48,000 nt of DNA from Bacillus sp. RO2 (GTDB taxonomy: Bacteria > Bacillota > Bacilli > Bacillales > Bacillaceae_I): positions 1-48,000 of the forward strand of contig NZ_JAAXCU010000015.1 in NCBI RefSeq assembly GCF_012911845.1. Direction: 5' to 3'. A model generated the notes under the pieces. It worked only from the letters and a program-made list of their open reading frames with translations. It made no database searches and was not told the origin of the DNA. This document shows, in pieces, positions 17,463-25,590 of this stretch. The position numbers and the translations under genes are program-made. Every line of letters begins with the position of its first letter. Position 1 is the first letter of the stretch.

Positions 17463-17711
17463 CTATTGCTCATCCCCTGAAGATATAAAAGAGAGCACTT
17501 CTTTAACAATGGAGTTGATTTTTTGGTTCAATGCCTCTTCCCCGTACTTTTGTTTACCTGCTTCTATCAATTGTATAACCTCATCATTAAAAGAAATAAT
17601 AGGTTTGTCTTCTTCAGACTCATTATAGAATTCGATAAACCTGTCTAGACTTTCATTCATCTGATCGATGGCTTCGCTCAATTGTTCTTTTTCTTCCTTC
17701 CTTAATTTCAT
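17463..17711 (-). CDS. mstX: Mistic-like protein MstX
   Basis: An 82-residue acidic helical protein. KEEKEQLSEAIDQMNESLDR, FIEFYNESEEDKPI and GEEALNQKINSIVKEVL align closely, from memory, with the core of Mistic, which in B. subtilis precedes yugO and helps YugO reach or fold in the membrane. It matches the short (about 84-residue) Mistic form that lacks the N-terminal extension. The ATG at 17711 is six bases after GAGGTG; an in-frame GTG at 17720 is possible. Despite its membrane role it is highly charged and has no classic hydrophobic helix. Direct linkage to yugO makes the identification firm. Confidence 0.88.
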   Translation of the reverse strand: MKLRKEEKEQLSEAIDQMNESLDRFIEFYNESEEDKPIISFNDEVIQLIEAGKQKYGEEALNQKINSIVKEVLSFISSGDEQ

Positions 17712-17842
17712 CTCCTTCACCTCTTATTTCATTGTTGACAAAATACCTTCAAACTTAAACTTAAAAGGGATAAAATGGCTTATTTTTGGAAAAATAAGTG
17801 GGAATGACATGATGAATGAATAATGTATAGGGAGTGACGAGA

Positions 17843-18028
17843 ATGGATGAAGCACGTGCAAGACAAATACTATCCTCTTCCGCAACAATAGAGGTGACCT
17901 TTGAAGGGACAAAGGTATGGATTGATTCAGTAAGTGAGGATGGAAAAACTGCAACAGTTCATCTTCGTGGGCCGGGAGAAGAGCGTACACAAGTTGCTAT
18001 TTCTGACTTAGTGGAATTAGGAGAATAA
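17843..18028 (+). CDS. sspH: H-type small acid-soluble spore protein
   Basis: A 61-residue protein of the SspH family. MDEARARQILSSSATIEVTF, then GTKVWIDSV and GEERTQVAISDLVE, follow the pattern of H-type SASPs (RAKEI...VDVTYNG.PVYI...V.EL). Such proteins are made in the forespore under sigma-G and packed in the spore core. The ATG is eight bases after GGGAG. I could not find a convincing sigma-G promoter by eye. It is divergent from mstX and ends at its own terminator. Confidence 0.85.
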   Translation: MDEARARQILSSSATIEVTFEGTKVWIDSVSEDGKTATVHLRGPGEERTQVAISDLVELGE

Positions 18029-18035
18029 CTAGATT

Positions 18036-18062
18036 GGGACTCAAATTTGAGTCTCTTTTTTT
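18036..18062 (+). terminator. sspH terminator
   Basis: Palindromic stem GGGACTCAAA / TTTGAGTCTC followed directly by eight T residues. Confidence 0.85.
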
Positions 18063-18083
18063 AATTAAATGAGAACATATAAT

Positions 18084-18175
18084 ACGGTTGATTTACATCC
18101 CATTCGCTTCGTTTGCCTAAGGGCGGTCCAGTAGCCTCACCGACTCCGTTGAGGCTACTGAAATAGTCATTGATT
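18084..18175 (-). repeat. Dispersed hairpin element, decayed inverted fragment
   Basis: Read on the minus strand it shows GGACCGCCC and GCGAATGGGATG with GTAAATCAACCG at the end, so only the 3' half is recognisable. An extra hairpin, GTAGCCTC / GAGGCTAC, occupies 18132-18159. It faces the intact copy at 18193. Confidence 0.55.
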
Positions 18176-18192
18176 TTAGATGTTGTTAAGAC

Positions 18193-18324
18193 ACCGCTGT
18201 TGATTTCCGCAAATGGCGAAGACTCCAGCGGGGGAGTAACGGTAGGTTGAGACCCCACAACGAAGTGTGGAGGCTCAAGCGCCGTCCCGCGGAAAACGAA
18301 GCCATTTGCGGAAAGGAACAGCGG
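18193..18324 (+). repeat. Dispersed hairpin element, intact copy
   Basis: The best terminal pairing in the family: CCGCTGTTGATTTCCGCAAA at the left mirrors the right end TTTGCGGAAAGGAACAGCGG with only two mismatches. Inside, CCACA / TGTGG closes the ACGAAG loop and TTGAG / CTCAA pairs. Confidence 0.9.
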
Positions 18325-18430
18325 CTGATAAACCAGTACTACTTGTTTTTATTTATGAATGTGCTTGCTTTTGTTTGTTGTATTTAGAAGAAGGGTATTT
18401 ATCTACTATCAATATGTGAGGTGATAGGAA

Positions 18431-18616
18431 ATGACTTCTTTTAATGAAACAGCGATTATTTCTTATGTAAAATCGAGGATTGAGGAGTATTGCAAGGAAA
18501 TGGAGACAACTACTCCAGGAGAAATTCAACATGACATAATCCTTGGAAAAATAGAAGCGTATAACGAATTCTTAGAGCAATTTGGCTACGATAGAGTCGC
18601 TTGTGCGCTAAAATAA
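18431..18616 (+). CDS. Small soluble protein of unknown function
   Basis: A 61-residue, mostly helical acidic protein (IISYVKSRIEEYCKEMETT; KIEAYNEFLEQFGYDRV) that I do not recognise. There is no signal peptide or membrane helix. The ATG has a good ribosome binding site, GAGGTGATAGGAA. It has its own terminator and follows a hairpin element, so it is monocistronic. Two cysteines (residues about 20 and 58) are present but do not form a known motif. Confidence 0.65.
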   Translation: MTSFNETAIISYVKSRIEEYCKEMETTTPGEIQHDIILGKIEAYNEFLEQFGYDRVACALK

Positions 18617-18621
18617 TACAC

Positions 18622-18667
18622 AAAAAAGGTGGCACCCAATAGAGAAAACTTGGGTACCACCTTTTTA
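18622..18667. terminator. Bidirectional terminator between the small protein and the symporter
   Basis: Stem AAAAAGGTGGCACCCAA / TTGGGTACCACCTTTTT with a ten-base loop, serving both converging genes. Confidence 0.9.
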
Positions 18668-18672
18668 TGAGT

Positions 18673-19833
18673 TTACTTAGACGCTGTAAGTCTATCAACG
18701 GCATTTGCAATGGCTCCGTCACCAGTTACATTACATGCTGTACCAAAACTATCTTGGGCGAGGTAAAGAGCAATCATCAAGGATACCATTGTAGCATCAA
18801 ACCCAAGCATTGACTGTAATAGCCCGACAGCGGCCATTACAGCTCCACCAGGTACGCCAGGAGCAGCAATCATGGTTACACCAAGCATCATGATGAAAGG
18901 GAAGACAAAGAATAGAGAGTAATCCATTCCATTAATAAACATAATCGCCATCGCGCACGAAACAATTGTGATGGTACTACCTGACAAGTGTATATTTGCA
19001 AGCAATGGAACAGTAAAATCTGCTGTCTTTTCTTTTACCCCCATCTTCTTGGTTCGCTCGAGGGTAACTGGAATTGTTGATGCAGATGACTGTGTTCCAA
19101 GTGCGGTAAAATAAGCAGCCATCATGGATTTAAGCATTGAAAAAGGATTCTTTCGTGTCATGGCACCACTTACGGAGTATTGAAGAATTAACATCGTTAT
19201 ATGCAACAAGATAATTATTACAAAAACTTTTGCAAACACATTGATAATCGTTTGAACTTGTCCACCGTAGGTCATGTTTGCAAAAATACCTAGAATATGG
19301 ATCGGTAAAAGCGGAATGATCACTTTAGAAATGACAAGTTCAATAACACTTCTGAACTCTATCATGACAGTCTTTAACGCTTCTCCTTTGATTGCTGACA
19401 TACCTAAACCTAGTGTAAATGCAATTATTAGTGCAGTCATCACTTCAAATGGTGCTGGTATTTCCAGTTCTAAGAAAGGTTTTAATAATGCTTCCTCTGG
19501 ATTTTCCATTGTTCCTGTCAGGCTTGCGTTCTTTAATATTGTAGGATATAACGTACTGGCAGCAAAATAGGCCAAGACGCCTGCTGCTATAGTAGATAGA
19601 TAAGCAATGGAAGCAGTTAAACCAAGAAACTTACCTGCTCCTTTTCCAATTTCTCCAATGCCTGGAGCAATAAATGCAATAATAATTAATGGAATTGCAA
19701 ACCCTAAAAAGTTTCCGAATATTTCGTTAAAAGTAACAAATATCTTAACGAACCATTCTGGTGCATAATTACCAATAGTCACACCTAGTATAATGGCAAG
19801 AATAATTCTAGGTAAAAGTCCTAATTTCCTCAT
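18673..19833 (-). CDS. Dicarboxylate/amino acid:cation symporter (DAACS/SDF family)
   Basis: A 386-residue membrane transporter with about eight helices plus two re-entrant hairpins. The serine-rich hairpin is GTQSSASTIPVTLE (about 258-271), and the C-terminal substrate region NVTGDGAIANAVDR is near 366-379. APGVPGGAVMAA matches the second re-entrant loop. The family imports glutamate, aspartate, serine/threonine or C4-dicarboxylates with Na+ or H+. It is shorter than GltP or DctA (about 410-430), and closer in feel to SstT-like members; the substrate cannot be assigned. It is a single-gene unit. Confidence 0.85.
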   Translation of the reverse strand: MRKLGLLPRIILAIILGVTIGNYAPEWFVKIFVTFNEIFGNFLGFAIPLIIIAFIAPGIGEIGKGAGKFLGLTASIAYLSTIAAGVLAYFAASTLYPTILKNASLTGTMENPEEALLKPFLELEIPAPFEVMTALIIAFTLGLGMSAIKGEALKTVMIEFRSVIELVISKVIIPLLPIHILGIFANMTYGGQVQTIINVFAKVFVIIILLHITMLILQYSVSGAMTRKNPFSMLKSMMAAYFTALGTQSSASTIPVTLERTKKMGVKEKTADFTVPLLANIHLSGSTITIVSCAMAIMFINGMDYSLFFVFPFIMMLGVTMIAAPGVPGGAVMAAVGLLQSMLGFDATMVSLMIALYLAQDSFGTACNVTGDGAIANAVDRLTASK

Positions 19834-19859
19834 GATGTCCAGTGTCCTCCCTGTAAATA

Positions 19860-20141
19860 CATTTGTCTATTGTTTGTGAATATTGTATTATCTTACAAAA
19901 ACAAATACAAAAAGAAAAGTACTAAATGATATATTTTTTAAAAAGTATTTTCCAGTGAACGCTTACTTCAAATATGTAAGGGTGATAGAGAGAAAAATTT
20001 TCAGGAAAATAGGTTTATAAAAAGTTGAATAATGGGTACACTACTACAGAAAATCACCATCGATGCAGCAAATCTTGTATGTCTTCACCCGTAACAAAGT
20101 ACACTTTTCTAATGGAAGTTACTAGCAAAACCAAATAAAAC
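19860..20141. other. AT-rich intergenic region upstream of the cold-shock gene
   Basis: No gene or family repeat is visible. It holds the upstream region of the minus-strand symporter and, at its right end, the promoter region of the cold-shock gene. Confidence 0.5.
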
Positions 20142-20170
20142 TTGATTTTTTGATACATAACCTCTATGAT
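20142..20170 (+). promoter_or_regulatory. Sigma-A promoter of the cold-shock gene
   Basis: TTGATT and TATGAT separated by exactly 17 bases. The predicted start (about 20177) leaves a 5' untranslated leader of roughly 120 bases. Confidence 0.75.
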
Positions 20171-20176
20171 TAAGTT

Positions 20177-20298
20177 AATTGTTTTTGTTCGGTAAGGCTG
20201 ATAGAAGGAATTTACTTCAATGTTTTTCGTCTTGAAAGATTATGCAGAGCAAGAATGGTAATACAATTGTGGACTGTTCCACTGTAGGAGGAAACATA
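20177..20298 (+). promoter_or_regulatory. Long 5' leader of the cold-shock mRNA
   Basis: About 120 bases without an ORF, ending in the strong ribosome binding site GTAGGAGGAAACATA. Long structured leaders controlling temperature-dependent translation and stability are established for csp genes; here the same is inferred from length and position. Confidence 0.55.
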
Positions 20299-20496
20299 AT
20301 GTTAGAAGGTAAAGTAAAATGGTTCAACGCTGAAAAAGGTTTCGGATTCATCGAAGTTGAAGGACAAGACGATGTATTCGTACACTTCTCTGCTATCCAA
20401 GGCGAAGGTTTCAAATCTTTAGAAGAAGGTCAAACAGTAACTTTCGAAATCGAGCAAGGCGCTCGTGGACCTCAAGCAACTAACGTTCAAAAGTAA
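20299..20496 (+). CDS. cspB: Cold-shock protein (CspA/CspB family)
   Basis: A 65-residue single cold-shock domain protein with both RNA-binding motifs: KGFGFIEV (RNP1, about 13-20) and VFVHFSAI (RNP2, about 26-33). Length and composition are typical of Bacillus CspB/CspC/CspD; which paralogue it is cannot be told. It acts as an RNA chaperone and anti-terminator. The ATG at 20299 follows AGGAGG with ideal spacing. Confidence 0.93.
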   Translation: MLEGKVKWFNAEKGFGFIEVEGQDDVFVHFSAIQGEGFKSLEEGQTVTFEIEQGARGPQATNVQK

Positions 20497-20518
20497 TTTT
20501 GACATAAGTTGAGAAAAA

Positions 20519-20546
20519 GGCTCTCCATCTGGAGAGTCTTTTTTTT
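20519..20546 (+). terminator. Terminator of the cold-shock gene
   Basis: Stem GGCTCTCC / GGAGAGTC with a four-base ATCT loop and an eight-T tract. Confidence 0.9.
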
Positions 20547-20573
20547 ATGCCTTTTTTTAACGATAAGATAGGC

Positions 20574-20640
20574 AAAACTGGTTGATTTTGGCGTCTGAGC
20601 GCCTTCCACTACAATCAACAAGGTGACTTCATTTACCTAA
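20574..20640 (-). repeat. Fragment of a dispersed element (GCGCCTTCCACT module)
   Basis: GGCGTCTGAGCGCCTTCCAC, followed by TACAATCAACAAGGTGACTT, also occurs at about 41582-41626 with small changes, and the shorter GCGCCTTCCACTACAATCAA at 5770-5789. Similarity to the 41.6-kb copy continues weakly for about 100 bases up to the next hairpin element. Confidence 0.65.
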
Positions 20641-20703
20641 GGGTTTCTGAAGAGTTTTGCCGTGTTAACTGAAAAAGCACTAACGTTTCGGTCTCGTAAT
20701 TAA

Positions 20704-20834
20704 TAGCTGGTGATTGGAGCAAAAGGCGAAGACTCCAGCAGGGGAGAAACGGTAGTTGGAGACCCCACAGCGAAGCGAGGAGGATCAAACACCGTCCCGC
20801 GCAAAGCGAAGCCATTTGCGGAAATCAATAGCGG
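20704..20834 (+). repeat. Dispersed hairpin element, near-complete copy
   Basis: Runs from AGCTGGTGATTGGAGC to GGAAATCAATAGCGG. ACGGT / ACCGT pairs as in the other copies, but the TTGAG arm has changed to TTGGAG opposite GATCAA, so this copy is slightly decayed. Confidence 0.85.
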
Positions 20835-20858
20835 AGCAAAACCAAGCAACTAAAAAGG

Positions 20859-20878
20859 AACTGGGGGCCAGTTTTTTT
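20859..20878 (+). terminator. Short terminator-like hairpin after the repeat
   Basis: AACTGG / CCAGTT stem with a GGG loop and seven T residues. No gene ends here, so it may terminate read-through or a transcript of the repeat itself. Confidence 0.5.
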
Positions 20879-21020
20879 ACTTTTAATAGATAGTGTATTT
20901 TCCGCCTCCACCATTTCATCATTTTATACACATCTTGAATGGTTCTCTACTATACTATATGGAATCTATTAATCGTTACTAGATTGAAAAAGGAAACTAG
21001 CATACAGAGGGGGACACATT

Positions 21021-21797
21021 ATGGATGTAAATGATTTGTTCAATCTAAAGAACAAGACGGCAATTGTGACTGGTGGAGGAAAAGGGCTTGGGGAACAAAT
21101 AGCAAATGCCCTTGCAGAGGCGGGGGCAAACGTTGTTGTATGTTCACGTGATCTGGCATCCTGCCAAAAAGTAAGCGAGGACTTGAAACAAAAAGGTGTG
21201 AAATCACTAGCATATGCGTGTGATGTAACAAAAGAGGAAGAAATTCAACATGTTATTGAGGAAACGGAAAGACACTTTGGAACGTTGGACATCCTTGTAA
21301 ACAACAGTGGAACATCTTGGATGGCGCCAACCTTAGACTTGCCAGCTGACAAGTGGGATAAAGTGATGAATGTTAATTTAAAGGGATTATTTTTATTTAG
21401 TCAAAAAGCGGCAAGAGTCATGCAAAAGCAAGGTAACGGAAAAATAATCAATATTGCATCTGTATCCGGAATGGGTGGGACAGATCCAAAACTAATGGAC
21501 ACCATTGCTTACAACACAAGCAAAGGAGGAGTCATAACATTTACAAAAGACCTTGCTGTAAAACTTGCTCCGTATAACATACAAGTCAATGCCATCGCAC
21601 CAGGCATGTTCCCTACTAAAATTACCGAAAAAATAATAGAACACTCCGCTCCAATGTTAAAAGAACAGATACCTGCAAAACGTTTTGGTGGCGAAAATGA
21701 TTTAAAGGGGGCAGCTGTTTTCTTATCCTCTCGTGCTTCGGATTACTGTGTGGGACACATTTTGGTGGTAGATGGAGGGATGACCTCCTTAATATGA
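21021..21797 (+). CDS. Short-chain dehydrogenase/reductase of the PHA operon
   Basis: A 258-residue classical SDR. The cofactor motif TGGGKGLG is at 17-24, NNSG at 94-97, and the catalytic Ser147, Tyr164 and Lys168 (YNTSK) are all present. It ends 31 bases before the phaR-like gene and is followed by phaC, so a role as acetoacetyl-CoA reductase (PhaB) supplying 3-hydroxyacyl-CoA is plausible. Sequence alone also fits gluconate 5-dehydrogenase-like or FabG-like enzymes, so the symbol is left empty. The ATG follows AGAGGGGGACACATT. Confidence 0.85.
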   Translation: MDVNDLFNLKNKTAIVTGGGKGLGEQIANALAEAGANVVVCSRDLASCQKVSEDLKQKGVKSLAYACDVTKEEEIQHVIEETERHFGTLDILVNNSGTSWMAPTLDLPADKWDKVMNVNLKGLFLFSQKAARVMQKQGNGKIINIASVSGMGGTDPKLMDTIAYNTSKGGVITFTKDLAVKLAPYNIQVNAIAPGMFPTKITEKIIEHSAPMLKEQIPAKRFGGENDLKGAAVFLSSRASDYCVGHILVVDGGMTSLI

Positions 21798-21828
21798 GGT
21801 TGAATTGAAATGAAAGGGTGAATCAACC

Positions 21829-22272
21829 ATGTTGCATTCAAGCGATAAAAAAGATGAAAGGAACAAAAAGATAAAAGTTAAAGCAATAGTAATGGAAAAC
21901 AAATGGAATGAAGCTATAAAGGCAGGGCTGAACAAAGAGTCAGTATTTCGCATTGTTGGACTAGAAAGCGAGTTAGAAGCAGAAAAATTACGTAAGATGA
22001 GGGAACAAGTAGAAGTGCTTTCGTTGAAATATAATTTTCCTAGTAAAAATGATGTTGCCAATATTGCTAGGCTGCTTATCCAAATAGAAGAAAAAATTGA
22101 TCGCCTCGAGGCACAGTTACAGGAAGAGACAACCCCCTCGGGACAAAATCAAGAAAAGAATATAGTGAAAGTAATCTTGGAAGATATGGCCGAACGTCAA
22201 GCGATAGTATCTTCCTTACTTGGATATGATGAAAAGATTGTCCGTTCTACAGTCAGTGATCATGATGAATGA
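21829..22272 (+). CDS. phaR: Short PhaR-like subunit of class IV PHA synthase
   Basis: A 147-residue charged, helical protein. The segment FPSKNDVANIARLLIQIEEKIDRLEAQL (residues about 77-104, coiled coil) resembles the conserved region of PhaR and other PHA granule or synthase subunits. Class IV synthases of Bacillus need PhaR with PhaC. It is shorter than the roughly 200-residue PhaR of B. megaterium and its N-terminus is divergent. Its stop overlaps the phaC start, indicating coupled translation and roughly equal synthesis. The identification rests on this position and the coiled-coil motif. Confidence 0.75.
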   Translation: MLHSSDKKDERNKKIKVKAIVMENKWNEAIKAGLNKESVFRIVGLESELEAEKLRKMREQVEVLSLKYNFPSKNDVANIARLLIQIEEKIDRLEAQLQEETTPSGQNQEKNIVKVILEDMAERQAIVSSLLGYDEKIVRSTVSDHDE

Positions 22273-23299
22273 TTTTCAGTTGGATGCGTGGAAAAAGGAA
22301 ATGACTCATTATAATGAAACTCCATTCAAGGATGGAGTAACGGACAGACAAGCGATTTGGAGAAAGAACAAAGCCACTCTCTGGTATTACAAAACACCGG
22401 TTAAAAAATTTAATGTGCCCATTTTTATTATTTATTCTCTGATTAATCAGCCCTTTATCTTAGATATTATACCCGGAGGAAGCACCATTGAAGCGCTTGT
22501 TAATAAAGGGTTTGATGTGTATATGATTGATTTTGGCAAACCTGGATTTGAGGATAGGGACATGACCATAGATGACTACATTACAAACTATATTCAAGCT
22601 GGAGTAAGAGGTGCAATTAAGCATTCCTCCGCAAAAGAGGTAACCATAATGGGGTATTGCCTTGGTGGCACACTTGCAGCTATGTATGCATCTATAGCAA
22701 AGGAACCAATAAAAAATCTTGTACTGTTTGTGACTCCAGTTGATTTCAACAACCCAGGTTATTTTGATAAATGGGTAAAAGCATTGAGGGAAGAAAATAT
22801 GGACAGCACTCGTTATATCGATGAGCTCGGAATTATTCCATCCTCTCATGTTGAGGCAGGTATACGTTTGGTGACATCACCTATTTATTTTACTCCTTAT
22901 TTATCTCTTTTACTGAATAGGGATGATGAAGCCTATGTTAAGAAATGGCATCGTTTTAATACATGGACGAAAGGACATATCCCTTTAACAAGTGGTGCTG
23001 CAAAGCAAATCATCAAGGATTTTACAAAGGGAAATAAATTTATTAATAACAAGAGTAAAATAAATGGCCATCAAGCCAAGCTATCAAATATCCAAGCAAA
23101 TTTACTTGTAGTAGGAACAGAAGGAGATCGGCTTGTACCGCTTGATCACATTTTTCCAATAATGGATGAGGTGGCTAGTGTAGATAAAACAGCACACATA
23201 TTAAAAGGGGGGCATACAGGGACTTCTGTTAGAAATGGTAGACTCCCAGAATATCTGGATAGTTGGTTGCATGAGAGGTCAGATCCGCTAAATTTATAA
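22262..23299 (+). CDS. phaC: Class IV poly(3-hydroxyalkanoate) synthase PhaC
   Basis: A PHA synthase of about 345 residues (B. megaterium about 360). The lipase-like box GYCLGG supplies the catalytic Cys133; Asp289 (TEGDRLVPLDH) and His318 (KGGHTGTS) complete the triad. It polymerises hydroxyacyl-CoA into storage polyester at the granule surface. Two adjacent ATGs (22262 and 22265) overlap the phaR stop; no clear ribosome binding site is seen, so translation is likely coupled to phaR. In-frame ATGs further upstream lie inside phaR and are not favoured. Confidence 0.92.
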   Translation: MMNDFQLDAWKKEMTHYNETPFKDGVTDRQAIWRKNKATLWYYKTPVKKFNVPIFIIYSLINQPFILDIIPGGSTIEALVNKGFDVYMIDFGKPGFEDRDMTIDDYITNYIQAGVRGAIKHSSAKEVTIMGYCLGGTLAAMYASIAKEPIKNLVLFVTPVDFNNPGYFDKWVKALREENMDSTRYIDELGIIPSSHVEAGIRLVTSPIYFTPYLSLLLNRDDEAYVKKWHRFNTWTKGHIPLTSGAAKQIIKDFTKGNKFINNKSKINGHQAKLSNIQANLLVVGTEGDRLVPLDHIFPIMDEVASVDKTAHILKGGHTGTSVRNGRLPEYLDSWLHERSDPLNL

Positions 23300-23317
23300 A
23301 ATGGGAGGGATAGACTA

Positions 23318-23428
23318 ATGAATGTGTTACATGAGAATAAAAAATGGGACATGAATCCCTATATAGAATACATGGGAATTGGAGCAACTGTATTTATGCA
23401 ATATCTTCTAGGCCTAAAAGAAAATTAG
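23318..23428 (+). CDS. 36-residue peptide ending the PHA operon
   Basis: An ATG seven bases after GGGAGGGAT opens a 36-codon frame ending TAG at 23426-23428, 18 bases after the phaC stop and just before a terminator. The peptide begins MNVLHENKKWDMNPYIEYMG and ends with IGATVFMQYLLGLKEN, giving a charged N-terminus and a moderately hydrophobic C-terminal half that could be an amphipathic or membrane helix. Not recognised. Position suggests a PHA granule or synthase accessory peptide; this is inference. It is too short for most gene finders. Confidence 0.6.
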   Translation: MNVLHENKKWDMNPYIEYMGIGATVFMQYLLGLKEN

Positions 23429-23429
23429 T

Positions 23430-23457
23430 AGGGAAGCCTTTTGCTTCTCTCTTTTTT
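23430..23457 (+). terminator. PHA operon terminator
   Basis: Stem AGGGAAGC / GCTTCTCT (one G-U pair) with a short T-rich loop and a six-T tract. Confidence 0.8.
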
Positions 23458-23459
23458 AA

Positions 23460-23890
23460 TCAATTAAAGGTGCAAGCTCGGTAAATATTGTTAAGTTTTC
23501 ATAAGAAGAAAATTATATTAATAAAAGGTATCTTATTTTTATGTAATTATCAAAAAGTAGAAAAAAGCTTATGAAATAAGGATATATTGGCTTGAAATGA
23601 GCGGAAAAGCCACATGAAAAGTGCTATTTTGAGTGGTTGATCAATAGTGTTTAGATGTAAAATAGCTAAGCATACATAATGAATATAAGAAACATTTAGG
23701 TTCAAATAATTGATTATAAAAGATATAATGCATATAGTACAAGTTTTAATATGCTATTTCTTTATAGAAAATACAGGCATGTGTGGTTATGACTATCACC
23801 TACCTTTGAACTTTCTTATTCGGGGTAAGTCATGTTGATAACATGTTTCTTTTATGATTTGTTGTACATCCTTTAATAAGAAAAGATAAG
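23460..23890. other. Long AT-rich upstream region of the two-component system
   Basis: No gene is seen. TTCAAA (23701-23706) and TATAAT (23724-23729) are separated by 17 bases and make a plausible sigma-A promoter about 165 bases before the kinase. A perfect palindrome CATGTTGATAACATG occupies 23831-23845. The rest is low-complexity AT. Confidence 0.5.
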
Positions 23891-23894
23891 GAGG

Positions 23895-25562
23895 TTGGAG
23901 ATAATCGGGGTTAATAGTTTAATACAACGTGAACATAAGTCTGTTCATGTAACTAAGGGGTTTATCCTTTTTGATTCTGACCTCAAAGTCAGTACTATGG
24001 ATGATGGGGCGATGAATTTACTTGGACTTGAACATTCGAATCATTTGGTAACTGGGAAGCTACTCTCTAATCTACTGAATAAAGATGCATATAATATACT
24101 ACTTAAATATACATACAGTGTAATACAAGAAGGCATTTTCGTGCAACACGAAATAAAACTTTCTGAAAATCCGGTTCAGTGGTTTAAGGTAATTATCTAT
24201 CCTATAGGTGCAAATCACTTTTCTATGCTCTTTTTAGAAATTACAAGGCAGAGAGAGTTGGAAGCAGCGCTTAGCAAACAGACTGATAATCTTAACGTTT
24301 TAAATGAATCAGCTGCCATGCTGACCTCAATCAAGGATCCGAAAGAACTGCTAGACTCCCTATTTCAAAAACTATCACAAGTGTTGGACCTTGATATCTA
24401 TATTAATTTTAGCTGGAACAAGGAACAGAATTGTCTTGTATTAACAAATCATCATGGAATATGCAAAGAAGAAGTGGGAACTTTCAGGTTTCTTGAAAAA
24501 GGAACTTCTGTGAGTGGTTCGGTTGCTAAAAATAAGAAAAGAATGGTTTTTGAGCGTGTGGATCAGTGCGAGGATAAGCTGTTGGACTTCATCCGTCCGC
24601 TAGGAATTAAAGCATACGTGTGTGAACCCTTACTATCATTTGGAGAACTTGTTGGTACCATTTCCTTTGGTTCTAAGAAACGTTCCTCTTTTACATCAGA
24701 AGAACTTGATTTAATTCATTCTATTTGTCATCAGGTAACTATCGTTTTAGATCGTATGACAAAAGTGGACGAGTTGACTCAAAACACAGAAACATTGGAA
24801 GTGGCAAATCTTCACCTTAAAGAAAATGAGAGAAAGTTACGGCTTATTATTGAAAGAAATGAAGTAGAGAGAGAAAGTAAAACCAAAGCGAATTTCCTGG
24901 CAATGATCAGTCATGAGTTGAGGACGCCATTGAACTCTATTATTGGATACAGTCAAGTTTTAGAGAATGATCAAAAAGATCCCCTAACAGACAAGCAAAA
25001 ATCTAGACTTGCCAAAATATTAAGTTCTAGCAGGCATCTACTGCAACTAATCAACAACATATTAGAGCTAATTAGAATTGATACAAAACCAGAAATAATT
25101 AAAACAAATGTAAAATCAGTTCATATAAAAGAGGCTGTTAGGGAAAGTTTGTACTCCGTAAGCAACAATGCAAAGGATAAAGGGATTTCTCTTCACATTG
25201 AAAAAGATGTAGAAGATATTGCCATTGAAATTGATCCCATACGTTTTCAACAAGTCATGGTCAATTTATTAAATAATGCCATTAAATACAACAAAAAGCA
25301 TGGTGCTGTCACCCTTTATTGGAGAGTGGACGGCAGATATTTAGCTATCTTTGTTAAAGATACGGGGATTGGTATCCCTCAAAGACACCAAGAGAATATC
25401 TTTGAACCATTTTACAGAGTGAACCATGCTATACCAGGGATTGAGGGGACAGGCATTGGTTTAACTCTCGTAAAGCAGAATGTTCTAGAAATGAAAGGGA
25501 CCGTTGGCGTTTCAAGTATAGAGGGAACAGGGAGTACCTTCTGGGTAAAGGTACCGATATAA
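23895..25562 (+). CDS. PAS/GAF-domain sensor histidine kinase
   Basis: A soluble 555-residue kinase without membrane helices. Domains in order: PAS-like (about 20-125), GAF (about 135-290), coiled-coil linker (290-330), HisKA with phospho-acceptor His340 (ISHELRTPLN), and HATPase with N box VNLLNNAIKYN, DTGIGIP and GTGIGL. It presumably senses an intracellular signal. The start is uncertain: TTG at 23895 is nearly in contact with AAGGAGG, while no normal start codon lies at ideal spacing. The paired regulator follows 28 bases downstream. HisKA kinases more often pair with OmpR or NarL regulators than LytTR ones. Confidence 0.88.
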   Translation: MEIIGVNSLIQREHKSVHVTKGFILFDSDLKVSTMDDGAMNLLGLEHSNHLVTGKLLSNLLNKDAYNILLKYTYSVIQEGIFVQHEIKLSENPVQWFKVIIYPIGANHFSMLFLEITRQRELEAALSKQTDNLNVLNESAAMLTSIKDPKELLDSLFQKLSQVLDLDIYINFSWNKEQNCLVLTNHHGICKEEVGTFRFLEKGTSVSGSVAKNKKRMVFERVDQCEDKLLDFIRPLGIKAYVCEPLLSFGELVGTISFGSKKRSSFTSEELDLIHSICHQVTIVLDRMTKVDELTQNTETLEVANLHLKENERKLRLIIERNEVERESKTKANFLAMISHELRTPLNSIIGYSQVLENDQKDPLTDKQKSRLAKILSSSRHLLQLINNILELIRIDTKPEIIKTNVKSVHIKEAVRESLYSVSNNAKDKGISLHIEKDVEDIAIEIDPIRFQQVMVNLLNNAIKYNKKHGAVTLYWRVDGRYLAIFVKDTGIGIPQRHQENIFEPFYRVNHAIPGIEGTGIGLTLVKQNVLEMKGTVGVSSIEGTGSTFWVKVPI

Positions 25563-25590
25563 TACATCGAAAGAAAGGGGTTTTCTTCGA

